From Candidatus Albibeggiatoa sp. nov. BB20 (GTDB lineage Bacteria > Pseudomonadota > Gammaproteobacteria > Beggiatoales > Beggiatoaceae), in the NCBI GenBank assembly GCA_016744725.1, contig JADGDW010000072.1:1-21349 (forward strand): a stretch of DNA of 21,349 nucleotides, in the 5' to 3' direction. Shown piece after piece: positions 9,017-16,599 of the stretch. Below the pieces are notes generated by a model, which worked only from the letters and a program-made list of their open reading frames with translations, did no database searches and was not told where the DNA came from. The stretch's first letter is position 1. The number at the start of each line of letters is the position of its first letter. The position numbers and the translations under genes are program-made.

Positions 9017-9613
9017 ATGGACAAGATTGTTATTGCAAGCGGAAATAAAGGCAAAATTCGTGAATTTCAACAAATTTTCACAGATTTTCAGATTGAAGTT
9101 GTGCCACAAACGCAATTTGATGTGTCAAATGTGGAAGAAACAGGCTTAACTTTTGTTGAAAATGCGATTTTAAAAGCTCGCCATGCAGCTCAACAAACGT
9201 CATTACCTGCTTTGGCTGATGATTCAGGGCTTGAAGTTGATGCGTTGCAAGGTGCACCGGGGATTTATTCAGCACGGTTTGCAGGAGAAGGTGCAAATGA
9301 TAAGACTAATAATCAATTGATGTTAGAAAGATTACAAGATGTACCTGAAGTTGAGCGTACTGCTCGTTTTCAATGTATTATTGTTTTTATGCGTCATGCG
9401 GAAGATGCAACACCTCTGATTTGCCAAGGCACTTGGGAAGGACGTATTTTAACTGCAGCACAAGGTGAAAATGGTTTCGGTTATGATCCCTTATTCTTTG
9501 TACCAACTCATAATTGTAGTTCAGCACAATTAGCTGCCGAAACTAAAAATCAATTAAGCCATCGTGGCCAAGCCATTCAATTATTTAAGCAACAAGTGAA
9601 AAAATATTTATAA
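9017..9613 (+). CDS. rdgB: RdgB/HAM1 XTP/dITP pyrophosphatase
   Basis: A house-cleaning nucleotide pyrophosphatase that hydrolyses dITP, XTP and ITP to monophosphates; 198 residues, the normal length. Hallmarks are IASGNKGKIREF (6-17, triphosphate binding), VEETGLTFVENA (39-50), LADDSGLEVDAL (67-78, metal-binding acids), APGIYSARFAGE (80-91), ENGFGYDPLF (151-160, purine recognition) and the SHRGQA box (181-186). AAAGGGA lies about 5 nt before the ATG. It faces the DsrE-like gene across a hairpin. Confidence 0.97.
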   Translation: MDKIVIASGNKGKIREFQQIFTDFQIEVVPQTQFDVSNVEETGLTFVENAILKARHAAQQTSLPALADDSGLEVDALQGAPGIYSARFAGEGANDKTNNQLMLERLQDVPEVERTARFQCIIVFMRHAEDATPLICQGTWEGRILTAAQGENGFGYDPLFFVPTHNCSSAQLAAETKNQLSHRGQAIQLFKQQVKKYL

Positions 9614-9621
9614 AATATTAA

Positions 9622-9659
9622 AGGATTGGCTTATTTTAAATCAAAACATTGCCAATCCT
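9622..9659. terminator. Hairpin between convergent rdgB and dsrE-like genes
   Basis: AGGATTGGC (9622-9630) and its exact complement GCCAATCCT (9651-9659) flank a 20-nt AT-rich loop. The site sits 8 nt after the rdgB stop and 8 nt before the end of the converging gene, the position of a shared bidirectional terminator. The downstream U-tract is weak. Confidence 0.55.
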
Positions 9660-9667
9660 AATACCTA

Positions 9668-10174
9668 TTAATAAATCGGAATCACAGCGTAACCTTTCGC
9701 TTGATAACCAATTAAAGAAATAAAGGTATTTCCAACTGCTTGGATATTGGGTAACAATGAATCATTGGACACATTAAACACACGTGTCGCCACTGAACAG
9801 GCTTCAAGTTTCACACCTTTTTCAACTAAATCTTTTAATATGTCAGCAACTTGTTCTAATTGCTCTTCTGTATCTAATGCAATATTTTCTGGCTGATTTG
9901 TACTAATCATTTGCACCGCTGAGCCACGAAAGGCTAATAAAATATCGGGGTGTACATTTTGTGCGACTAAGCCTTCGTATGTTTCTTGGATTACTTTTAA
10001 ATATAAAGCCAACTTTTGTGGGTTATTTCCCGCAATATTAATATCAAAAACCGCTTTACCTATAGCCACGTCTTTTAGTGCAATCGCATCATTGGGTTGA
10101 GCTGTTTCTGCATAAACTGTATTAAAAAATAAGCATAAACTGATACATATAGAAGCCAGTATATTTTTTAACAT
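9668..10174 (-). CDS. Exported DsrE-family protein
   Basis: A 168-residue protein of the DsrE/DsrF/YchN-like fold. A signal peptide spans residues 1-22 (cut after VYA), so it would act in the periplasm, unlike the cytoplasmic DsrEFH sulfur carriers. Fold markers are FDINIAGNNPQKLALYLKVIQETYE, HPDILLAFRGSAVQMI, the GVKLEACSVATR strand-helix with the only mature cysteine at 126 (the usual position of the conserved DsrE-type Cys), and the ending GYQAKGYAVIPIY. Related exported proteins are common in sulfur oxidisers; substrate and partner are unknown. An AAGGAG site lies 8 nt before the ATG. Confidence 0.75.
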   Translation of the reverse strand: MLKNILASICISLCLFFNTVYAETAQPNDAIALKDVAIGKAVFDINIAGNNPQKLALYLKVIQETYEGLVAQNVHPDILLAFRGSAVQMISTNQPENIALDTEEQLEQVADILKDLVEKGVKLEACSVATRVFNVSNDSLLPNIQAVGNTFISLIGYQAKGYAVIPIY

Positions 10175-10372
10175 TGAAGTTCTCCTTAGGTGATTTTCAA
10201 TCAGTATTTTTATGTGTGATTGCTACCAAGTCAAGCAGTTTTCTATTTGCTGTTTTTTGGAGGTGAAATTAGCTTGCTATTAAGTTCAGCTTGGTGGTGT
10301 ATGCCCAAGAAACTCAACTTCAAGTGCACATATATTTTAATAGTTTATTTTTATCATGAGTTAATTTGCTCT

Positions 10373-10705
10373 ATGAATCAGCATCCAGCACAAATTGCTA
10401 GAGACAAAATTGATGTTCTATTGCAAGCAGCAGGCTGGGTTGTACAGTCAATGCAAGACGTGAATCTATTCGCAGCGCAAGGTGTTTCATTTCCATCATC
10501 CTGAGACTTTAAGGGAGTGGTTTAAACAAAGTGCGACATTGCGAGCAAGGTTGCAAAATATCCCATCTTTAGATGAAACGGATTTACGTTCTGCGCAAAT
10601 TAAAGCAATTAATAATTTGGAACAGTCGTTTAAGAATAATCGCCCAAGAGCATTGATTCAAATTGCAACGGGTATAGTATTGATTATTAAAATGGTTTTT
10701 GATTA
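10373..10705 (+). pseudogene. Type I restriction enzyme R subunit (hsdR) relict
   Basis: Two pieces of an HsdR-like helicase/nuclease N-terminal region in different frames. The first (ATG at 10373) reads MNQHPAQIARDKIDVLLQAAGW then VVQSMQDVNLFAAQG, the standard HsdR start. The second reads VFHFHHPETLREW, then LRSAQIKAINNLEQSF and RALIQIATG, the stretch just before the helicase Walker A (ATGSGKT). About 100 residues carrying the PD-(D/E)xK nuclease are missing between them, with a frame change at about 10480. The gene breaks off right after ATG of motif I, so it cannot be active. The last codons overlap the 3' end of the convergent WG-repeat gene. An upstream in-frame extension to 10220 is not part of the family match. 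Confidence 0.85.
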
Positions 10706-11403
10706 ATTATTTGGATAATATCTCCTATTGGCGAAATAATCAGTTTTGTATTGTCATGAGCAACCGCAACCGCTCTATCATTATAAAAAGGCTCTAATTT
10801 TTGATAATGGGCTGAATAAAGTGCAATCCCTTGTTTATCAATATGAAAATAGCCAAGTTTATCTTTTGCAATGGCATATCCTTTGTGATACACATCCAGC
10901 TCCAAAAAAAATTGATTATGTATAAAATGCCCCTTATTATTGATATGAGTAGATAAACCTAATTCATTCACAATAACCGCAATACCATATTTATAATCAC
11001 CGACATAAGCATATTGCTCTGGATAAATTGAGTTTGCTTGTCTATCAATATGAAAAAAATTTTGGGTCACTATATCTTTTACAACACAATAATTTTCCTG
11101 AAAATTTCCTGACCATTCAAATCGAAATGAATGAATATCTTGTCCTGCTTGATTAATATGAAAAAAACCAAGATCATCTGAAACAGTGGCAATACCATCG
11201 TAAAATCCAAAAGCATGATTAAATGTACGATTAAATACTTTTTCCCCTTTAAGATTAATAAAAAAAGCGGTGTGATTTAGCTCAACAGGAGCATAATCAG
11301 GTGGGGAATGAAAATTTTGAATTTTATCAAATCGATTAGAATAAAGTGCTTTACCATCAATAATATGGTGTGTTTCATCAAAGGATAATGTGACAGTCGA
11401 CAT
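10687..11403 (-). CDS. WG-repeat-like beta protein
   Basis: A 238-residue protein with no signal peptide and no catalytic motif. It is built of about six imperfect units with the pattern Y.GIA.V.D..G.FHI...G (for example FYDGIATVSDDLGFFHINQAG and YHKGYAIAKDKLGYFHIDKQG), which fits the WG_beta_rep family. That family forms beta structures of unknown role, often next to larger enzymes. Its ATG follows immediately after the TAA of the radical SAM gene (TAAATG), so the two are translationally coupled and probably work together. The 3' end overlaps the convergent hsdR relict by about 19 bp, so the terminal residues may have been altered by that rearrangement. Confidence 0.75.
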   Translation of the reverse strand: MSTVTLSFDETHHIIDGKALYSNRFDKIQNFHSPPDYAPVELNHTAFFINLKGEKVFNRTFNHAFGFYDGIATVSDDLGFFHINQAGQDIHSFRFEWSGNFQENYCVVKDIVTQNFFHIDRQANSIYPEQYAYVGDYKYGIAVIVNELGLSTHINNKGHFIHNQFFLELDVYHKGYAIAKDKLGYFHIDKQGIALYSAHYQKLEPFYNDRAVAVAHDNTKLIISPIGDIIQIINQKPF

Positions 11404-12381
11404 TTATTTAGACTTCCGTAACAAACAGGTTTGGCAAAGTGGTTGATTTTTATAATTTTTTAAAAGCCATTGATATTGTTCTGTAGCAAAAAACTGATTA
11501 ATGGGTGTTGTATGAATATTACCAAAATTTCCTAATGTTTTACGTTTCTCAGAAGGCGCACAGCAGACATTGTAATTGCCATAACAATCTATCCAAAGTT
11601 CTTTACCTAAAAATGGACAATCATAAGACTGGTTTATCTCTGATGTTTCAGATAAAAGCTCAAAATTTTCTAAATTTATCTGTGTGCGATAAGGTTCAAT
11701 TTCTTCAATAAAACGATTCCATTCATTAATATGCTCAGGACGACGTAAATCTTGTTGAATTAATTCAGGATGCGTAATCCATAGATGATGCCCTTTCACT
11801 CGGTCAACCTTATTTTTTATCGCAAATTCAATCAGTTCTTTGATAGAAAATAAATTTTTTTGCATGAAGGTCATTTGTAACGTAACCGTAGGATGATGCT
11901 CAGTATTATTGATTCTCGTTTCATCTCTGATTTGCAAATAAGTACGAATATTTTCCAACATCATGCCAGTATCAGCATTAATCATAATAGATTCATTGAT
12001 TTGTTTTGATATGCCGTTAATTGAAATTTTTGTGTCAGATGTAACAGGCAGTATTTTTTCAGCCCACACCGCCACGCCTTTTTTAGGAAAAGTGCCATTG
12101 GTGGTTAAATTGAGTTTAGTCTGGGTATTTTTCAATTTATCAATAAAATGTTCAAAATAAGGATAAAGTAATGGCTCACCCATAGTACTAGGGATAATTT
12201 GTTTTATATTCAGGCTAACAGCTTGATCTAAAATGGTATCCAATAGTTCAGGCGACATACGTTGTCTTTTAATTGGCGCATCTTTTTTATAAATACTATG
12301 CGTATCACACATAATACAATTCAAATTACACTGATCGGGATTGGTATCTATGGTGATACGCCAAGGGATGTCATATTGCAT
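11404..12381 (-). CDS. Radical SAM protein with SPASM-like C-terminal Fe-S domain
   Basis: 325 residues. The radical SAM 4Fe-4S motif CNLNCIMC (Cys18, Cys22, Cys25) follows the TIDTNPDQ strand. SAM-binding features include TMGEPLLYP (66-74, GGE-equivalent) and LTTNGT (92-97). The C-terminus holds further cysteines (255, 266, 273, 274, 316, 319) in CPFLGKELWIDCYGNYNVCC and CQTC, typical of a SPASM or twitch auxiliary cluster. Such proteins modify peptides, sugars or cofactors; the substrate here is unknown. The start overlaps the end of the glycosyltransferase gene by 11 bp and the stop abuts the WG-repeat gene, so all are one transcript. Confidence 0.9.
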   Translation of the reverse strand: MQYDIPWRITIDTNPDQCNLNCIMCDTHSIYKKDAPIKRQRMSPELLDTILDQAVSLNIKQIIPSTMGEPLLYPYFEHFIDKLKNTQTKLNLTTNGTFPKKGVAVWAEKILPVTSDTKISINGISKQINESIMINADTGMMLENIRTYLQIRDETRINNTEHHPTVTLQMTFMQKNLFSIKELIEFAIKNKVDRVKGHHLWITHPELIQQDLRRPEHINEWNRFIEEIEPYRTQINLENFELLSETSEINQSYDCPFLGKELWIDCYGNYNVCCAPSEKRKTLGNFGNIHTTPINQFFATEQYQWLLKNYKNQPLCQTCLLRKSK

Positions 12382-13564
12382 GATTGGTATATTTTTTATA
12401 GGTATTTAGCACAAAAGCGGCATCTTCTTCAATAGTACGCACACTGTGTTTTGATACATCTAAGGTATTGAGTATTTGAGGATTATCAGTGATTTTTGTA
12501 ATACAGTCTTTTAATGATTCTGCATTACCTACTTCAAATAAAAACCCATTTTTTCCTTCTATAACAAGTTCTTTCATACCACCAATATTAGATGTAATCA
12601 CTGGCACACCCGCAAGAAAAGCTTCTTGAATAACCAGCGGCGAGTTTTCTAACCAAGTTGAAGGCACAATCAGCACATCTATCTCGTGTAAGACTTGATT
12701 AATGCTCTTATTATCATATCCACCTTTAAATTGAATATTTTCCTTTTCTAAGAAACGTTTTTGATTGCCAATGTTTCCATAAATCGATAATTTTGCACCA
12801 ATATTTTGGAAAGCATCGGTTAGCACTTTAATACCTTTACTTGGAATCACTCTTCCCATAAATCCAAAGTTGATTTCAGCCTGTTTTTCATATTTTTTAG
12901 GCTGATAGCTTATATTTTGTGAATTAAACCCGTATTTGGAATATAAAAGCTTAGTGGCTGGAACACCTTGTTGAATAAAGAAATCCCGCAAAGTGTGTGA
13001 TGGAACAAGGAATACATCAATCATGTCAATCAATTCACGCATGTGATTTAGCGTATTTTGCACTTCATTTATCGTAGTTTGATAAGGTGAACAATGATGG
13101 CATTTTTCCGCTGACTGACCGCTACAGCGCAGCCCTTCTTGGTTTATAAGTTGCCCTTTAACACAGAATAACCAGAAATCATGAATCGTAAACACAATAG
13201 GCAATTTATATTCTTTAGCGACAATTTTTACTAAATGAGTGGATAAATGAGAAAGATGTCCAAAATGAACAATATCAGGCTGTACATGTTCTATATAATT
13301 TTTAAAAATAATATCCGTCTCGCGATTCTGGAATTTGTCTTGGTAAACATAGTCGCGGCGAACTTTATTAATGCGTCGAACGGGTATTTCATCATAAATC
13401 TCATCATAAACTGTATATTCGGGATCAAACTCATTTTCTACCCGAGTAAACACATTGATTTTATTCACTAATGGCAACAATGCTTTTACTAAATGATAAG
13501 AATACACTTCCGAACCCGCCATATAATCAGGCGGAAAACCATGAATCACTTTTAAAACATTCAT
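12371..13564 (-). CDS. GT4 family glycosyltransferase
   Basis: 397 residues with the GT-B fold of retaining GT4 enzymes. The N-terminal domain begins VIHGFPPDYMAGSEVYSYHL (nucleotide-sugar glycosyltransferase glycine loop). The C-terminal domain has FGFMGRVIPSKGIKVL (233-248) and the catalytic EX7E motif ENSPLVIQE (Glu306 and Glu314), followed by AFLAGVPVITSNIGGMKELV. A four-cysteine insert (Cys134, 147, 155, 158) in the N-terminal domain suggests a metal site, seen in a subset of GT4 enzymes. No signal or membrane helix. Donor and acceptor cannot be inferred. The start overlaps the epimerase stop by 1 nt (TAATG). Confidence 0.92.
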   Translation of the reverse strand: MNVLKVIHGFPPDYMAGSEVYSYHLVKALLPLVNKINVFTRVENEFDPEYTVYDEIYDEIPVRRINKVRRDYVYQDKFQNRETDIIFKNYIEHVQPDIVHFGHLSHLSTHLVKIVAKEYKLPIVFTIHDFWLFCVKGQLINQEGLRCSGQSAEKCHHCSPYQTTINEVQNTLNHMRELIDMIDVFLVPSHTLRDFFIQQGVPATKLLYSKYGFNSQNISYQPKKYEKQAEINFGFMGRVIPSKGIKVLTDAFQNIGAKLSIYGNIGNQKRFLEKENIQFKGGYDNKSINQVLHEIDVLIVPSTWLENSPLVIQEAFLAGVPVITSNIGGMKELVIEGKNGFLFEVGNAESLKDCITKITDNPQILNTLDVSKHSVRTIEEDAAFVLNTYKKYTNHAI

Positions 13565-14502
13565 TACTCAACACATCCTTGTAAATCATAGCAATATTCA
13601 TCAATCGAACGCTGAATACCTACTTCCAAATCAATAAATTCCTTCAGTCCCAGTTTATTCCTTGAGTAATTCATATCGCCTACAAATTTGACAACATCAT
13701 AGTTTCTCTTGGGATTGACTTTTATTTGCGCCTCTTGACCCGTGGCATTTTCAATATACTGAATTAATTGTTGTAAAGACCAACCAATACCGGGGCATAG
13801 ATGAAATGCGTCTTGGATATTATCATGCTTATCTAGGTAAAATATGATTTTTACAAGGCTGGCTACGGTATCATCAATATGTGTAAAATCAATTAATTGA
13901 TCGCCACCTTCGATTGTTAAAGTGCTATTTTCAACGATAGCACGGATAAATCTGGGAATAACCCGATCAAAAATATCATAACGATTACCATAGACATTCG
14001 AAAAACGTACAATAGCGCAACTTAAATCATGTTGTTTAGCAAAATCAAAAAATAAGGTTTCGCCCTTAATCTTGGTTTCACCATAAACATTAACTGCTTG
14101 CTTTAAATCATTTTCTTTTACAGGCAATTGAGATTGCTCACCATAAACTTCTCGACTACTACCAAAGATGAGCCATGGATTTTGCTGTGACTGCTCAATC
14201 GCATTAAGCACAACTTGAATGCCTTCAACATTGGTTTTTCTGCATTCTGGTTTATTCATTTCAGCTTCAACCACTCGGGAAACGGCAGCGAGATGAACAA
14301 TGCCATCAAATTGATATGTATCGAATATAGACTGTATTTTATCCTTATTACACACATTGGCTTGTATGTAGTTCACTATCGCGTTTTTATTTAAAAAAGT
14401 CGGTTTTTTATCAATAATAGTGATTTGGATGTTTTTTCTAATGAGTGTTTCACATAAGGTTCTACCAATGAAACCTGCGCCACCTGTAATTAATATATGC
14501 AT
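13564..14502 (-). CDS. NAD-dependent epimerase/dehydratase (extended SDR)
   Basis: 312 residues. The N-terminal NAD-binding motif is GGAGFIG (7-13). Downstream are HLAAVSR (70-76), the catalytic Ser in FGSSREVYG (113-121), YGETK (Tyr140, Lys144) and RFSNVYG. This matches the GalE/nucleotide-sugar epimerase-dehydratase group and probably supplies an activated sugar to the adjoining glycosyltransferase. Specificity (UDP-glucose, UDP-glucuronate, dTDP-sugar and so on) is not decidable from motifs. It is the first gene of a four-gene operon running to 10687. Confidence 0.92.
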   Translation of the reverse strand: MHILITGGAGFIGRTLCETLIRKNIQITIIDKKPTFLNKNAIVNYIQANVCNKDKIQSIFDTYQFDGIVHLAAVSRVVEAEMNKPECRKTNVEGIQVVLNAIEQSQQNPWLIFGSSREVYGEQSQLPVKENDLKQAVNVYGETKIKGETLFFDFAKQHDLSCAIVRFSNVYGNRYDIFDRVIPRFIRAIVENSTLTIEGGDQLIDFTHIDDTVASLVKIIFYLDKHDNIQDAFHLCPGIGWSLQQLIQYIENATGQEAQIKVNPKRNYDVVKFVGDMNYSRNKLGLKEFIDLEVGIQRSIDEYCYDLQGCVE

Positions 14503-14607
14503 TATTTTTTACGATTAAATTTTAATTTAACTATATTATCAGAAAATTAAAATATTTGCTTTAGAGAGATAAATCTGTTTGCCTGAAAGGTGAAAGTTTT
14601 TAGCTTT

Positions 14608-14623
14608 TGATGAAAATTCATCA
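14608..14623. promoter_or_regulatory. Palindrome upstream of the epimerase operon
   Basis: TGATGAA-AA-TTCATCA, a perfect 7-bp inverted repeat with a 2-nt spacer, lies about 105 bp upstream of the epimerase start. An operator is plausible; no regulator is identified. Confidence 0.3.
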
Positions 14624-14731
14624 GCACTGTACGATATTCTTTAAGCAATTTGATAAACTTTTAGGTTTCGTTTTTTGTGTTAATACGATGGATTTTAGCT
14701 TGGTTTTATTCTTTTTCTGATGGAACAAATA

Positions 14732-15172
14732 TCAAGGCTTGTGGGAACGGTATAACTCATGTAGCAAGATTTGCTTATAAGGAAAATAACGAATTTCTCT
14801 ACCACTTTTTAAAACAAACTTCACTCCTTTTCTGTTCCATATGCCTGTTATTTCATCAATATGTTCAATTTCAGAGCGTAGGATTTTTTTGAATTCTAAA
14901 AAACTAATGTATAAGTACAAATATTCAGCATCAATCTTGTATTTAGGTGTAAGAAAAATAAACACCCCGTTACAAAGCGTTATCGAAATGGCAAATAGAC
15001 CAATCCAATATATAACATTAGATGCGTAGGTGATATTGGGAAATATGAGAGAGTAATCGTACCCCCAAATTAAGTTAGCAAAACTAAAATAAATTAAAAT
15101 AGAAGAATAGATTTCAGATCGACTTCTTTTGGCAATAAAAAGGGGTGAGGATGTTGGATTATGGTTCATCAA
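14732..15172 (-). CDS. Small membrane protein, PH-domain-like
   Basis: 146 residues, function not recognised. Two predicted membrane helices (about residues 23-45 and 50-75, the second IYWIGLFAISITLCNGVFIFL) are followed by a cytoplasmic segment KYKIDAEYLYLYISFLEFKKILRSEIEHIDEI whose strand pattern resembles bacterial PH (bPH2/DUF304-like) domains found after two membrane helices. The resemblance is at pattern level. The start is ATG ATG with a weak GAGAATGA upstream. It stands alone, upstream of the epimerase operon and divergent from the hydrogenase operon. Confidence 0.55.
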   Translation of the reverse strand: MMNHNPTSSPLFIAKRSRSEIYSSILIYFSFANLIWGYDYSLIFPNITYASNVIYWIGLFAISITLCNGVFIFLTPKYKIDAEYLYLYISFLEFKKILRSEIEHIDEITGIWNRKGVKFVLKSGREIRYFPYKQILLHELYRSHKP

Positions 15173-15507
15173 TACTTCATTCTCTGTTGTATTAATACAA
15201 TTTTTTTACGTGTTACGTCTGAAGATATATGCCTCTAAGAAGCTTTGTTTATCTGCAAAACAGTGTCGATTAACTCAAAACAACAGTTTATCAAAATTGT
15301 TCATGAACAAGATTAAAAATAAAACCCCTTATTCTTATTCCAAACTGCGTAATATTAGCCTAAAATAATATTCATATATAAACATATTTTAAATTGATAA
15401 TAATAATTCTTATAACAGCAAATAGTAATCGGTTTTACTCATAAGACTTAACTGGAGTGCAACACACATTTTGTTCACTCATTTCTCCCAATACCGAGGA
15501 GGGTAAC
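15173..15507. promoter_or_regulatory. Divergent intergenic region upstream of hynS
   Basis: About 335 bp between the membrane protein gene and the hydrogenase operon, AT-rich, with no convincing gene. It contains a perfect 14-bp palindrome (15297-15310) and an AT-rich stretch at 15365-15420 with one FNR-like half site (TTGAT at 15394-15398). It presumably holds the hydrogenase promoter, but no clear sigma70 or sigma54 element could be fixed by eye. Confidence 0.4.
15297..15310. promoter_or_regulatory. Perfect 14-bp palindrome upstream of hynS
   Basis: TTGTTCATGAACAA is its own reverse complement. It lies about 200 bp before the hynS start, in the only intergenic space from which the hydrogenase operon can be transcribed. 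A dimeric repressor or activator site is plausible. Confidence 0.4.
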
Positions 15508-16599
15508 ATGTCTCAAAAAACCATTGGCGCAAGCCTGCGATCTCAAGGCATCAGTCGGCGTGGTTTTCTTAAATTCTGTGCGGCAACGGCATCTATGCTG
15601 GCACTGCCACCCGCGATGATTCCACAAATCGCCCAAGCCTTAGAAAATGCCAAACGTCAATCAGTAATTTGGCTGTCTTTTCAAGAATGTACGGGCTGTA
15701 CCGAATCCTTAACCCGTTCCCACGCACCGACTTTAGAAAGTCTGATTTTTGATTTACTCTCCTTAGATTACCACCATACTTTACAAGCCGCGTCTGGCGA
15801 TGCTGCCGAACATGCCCGCGAATTAGCCATGCAAGCTAATAAAGGTGAATATCTATTAATCGTCGATGGCTCAATCCCAACCGCGAATAAAGGCTATTCC
15901 ACCATCGCAGGCATTAGCAACGTCGATATGTTCCACGAAGTCGCCAAAGATGCAAAAGCGATTATTGCCGTGGGTACATGTGCCGCATTCGGGGGCTTAC
16001 CCAAAGCTGAACCCAATCCCACAGGCGCGGTTGCTGTACAAGATTTAATTACCGATAAACCTGTGATTAACGTCCCCGGTTGTCCGCCGATTCCAATGGT
16101 GATTACAGGCATTATCGCGCATTTCCTCACCTTTAATACCTTGCCAGAATTGGATTCGCTAAAACGCCCCATGTCTTTTTATGGACAAAATATCCATGAC
16201 CGTTGTTACCGCCGACCCTTCTATGATCGTGGACAATTTGCTGAAACCTTTGACGATGAAGGCGCGAAAAAAGGCTGGTGTTTATATAAATTGGGCTGTA
16301 AAGGGCCTACCACTTATAACGCCTGTGCCACTGCAAAATGGAATGAAGGCGTGAGTTTTCCAATTGAAGCGGGTCATGGCTGTATTGGCTGTTCTGAGCC
16401 TGATTTTTGGGATGCGGGCAGTTTTTACAAAGCGGTTTCCGTCCCATTATCGGGTACAGCACAAGCGGCGGGTTATGCGTTGGCAGCTGGGGCGGCAATG
16501 GGTGTGGCTGCGGGCGCAATGAACATCGCAAAACGCAATAATGCTCGCAAAACCCATGAAACAGTGACTATTGAAGATTTAGAACGGGAGGACTCATGA
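15508..16599 (+). CDS. hynS: [NiFe] hydrogenase small subunit, Isp-type (group 1e-like)
   Basis: The electron-transfer subunit of a periplasmic, membrane-attached uptake-type [NiFe] hydrogenase; 363 residues from the ATG at 15508. That start has a strong GAGGAGGG ribosome site; the frame also opens upstream at 15457 without support. The Tat signal is SRRGFLKFC (16-24). Proximal cluster ligands are Cys61 and Cys64 (ECTGCTES), Cys158 (VGTCAAFGG) and Cys192 (VPGCPPIP). The distal cluster uses His230, Cys233, Cys258 and Cys264; the medial cluster uses Cys273, Cys292 and Cys295. The two extra proximal cysteines of oxygen-tolerant enzymes are both Gly here (63 and 163). A Gly/Ala-rich C-terminal helix (about 316-340) would anchor the protein. 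The gene overlaps isp1 by ATGA. Confidence 0.96.
   Translation: MSQKTIGASLRSQGISRRGFLKFCAATASMLALPPAMIPQIAQALENAKRQSVIWLSFQECTGCTESLTRSHAPTLESLIFDLLSLDYHHTLQAASGDAAEHARELAMQANKGEYLLIVDGSIPTANKGYSTIAGISNVDMFHEVAKDAKAIIAVGTCAAFGGLPKAEPNPTGAVAVQDLITDKPVINVPGCPPIPMVITGIIAHFLTFNTLPELDSLKRPMSFYGQNIHDRCYRRPFYDRGQFAETFDDEGAKKGWCLYKLGCKGPTTYNACATAKWNEGVSFPIEAGHGCIGCSEPDFWDAGSFYKAVSVPLSGTAQAAGYALAAGAAMGVAAGAMNIAKRNNARKTHETVTIEDLEREDS

Noticed and set aside
10220..10372. N-terminal extension of the hsdR relict
   Set aside because: Open by chance; the HsdR match begins at the ATG at 10373.
15129..15368. 79-codon plus-strand ORF before hynS
   Set aside because: Overlaps the membrane protein gene, has low-complexity composition and no ribosome site or family pattern.
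15394..15407. FNR box upstream of hynS
   Set aside because: Only one half site (TTGAT) is good; the second half matches three of five positions, expected often in AT-rich DNA.
15457..15507. Longer hynS start
   Set aside because: No ribosome site, and it would put 17 extra residues before the Tat signal; the ATG at 15508 has GAGGAGGG.
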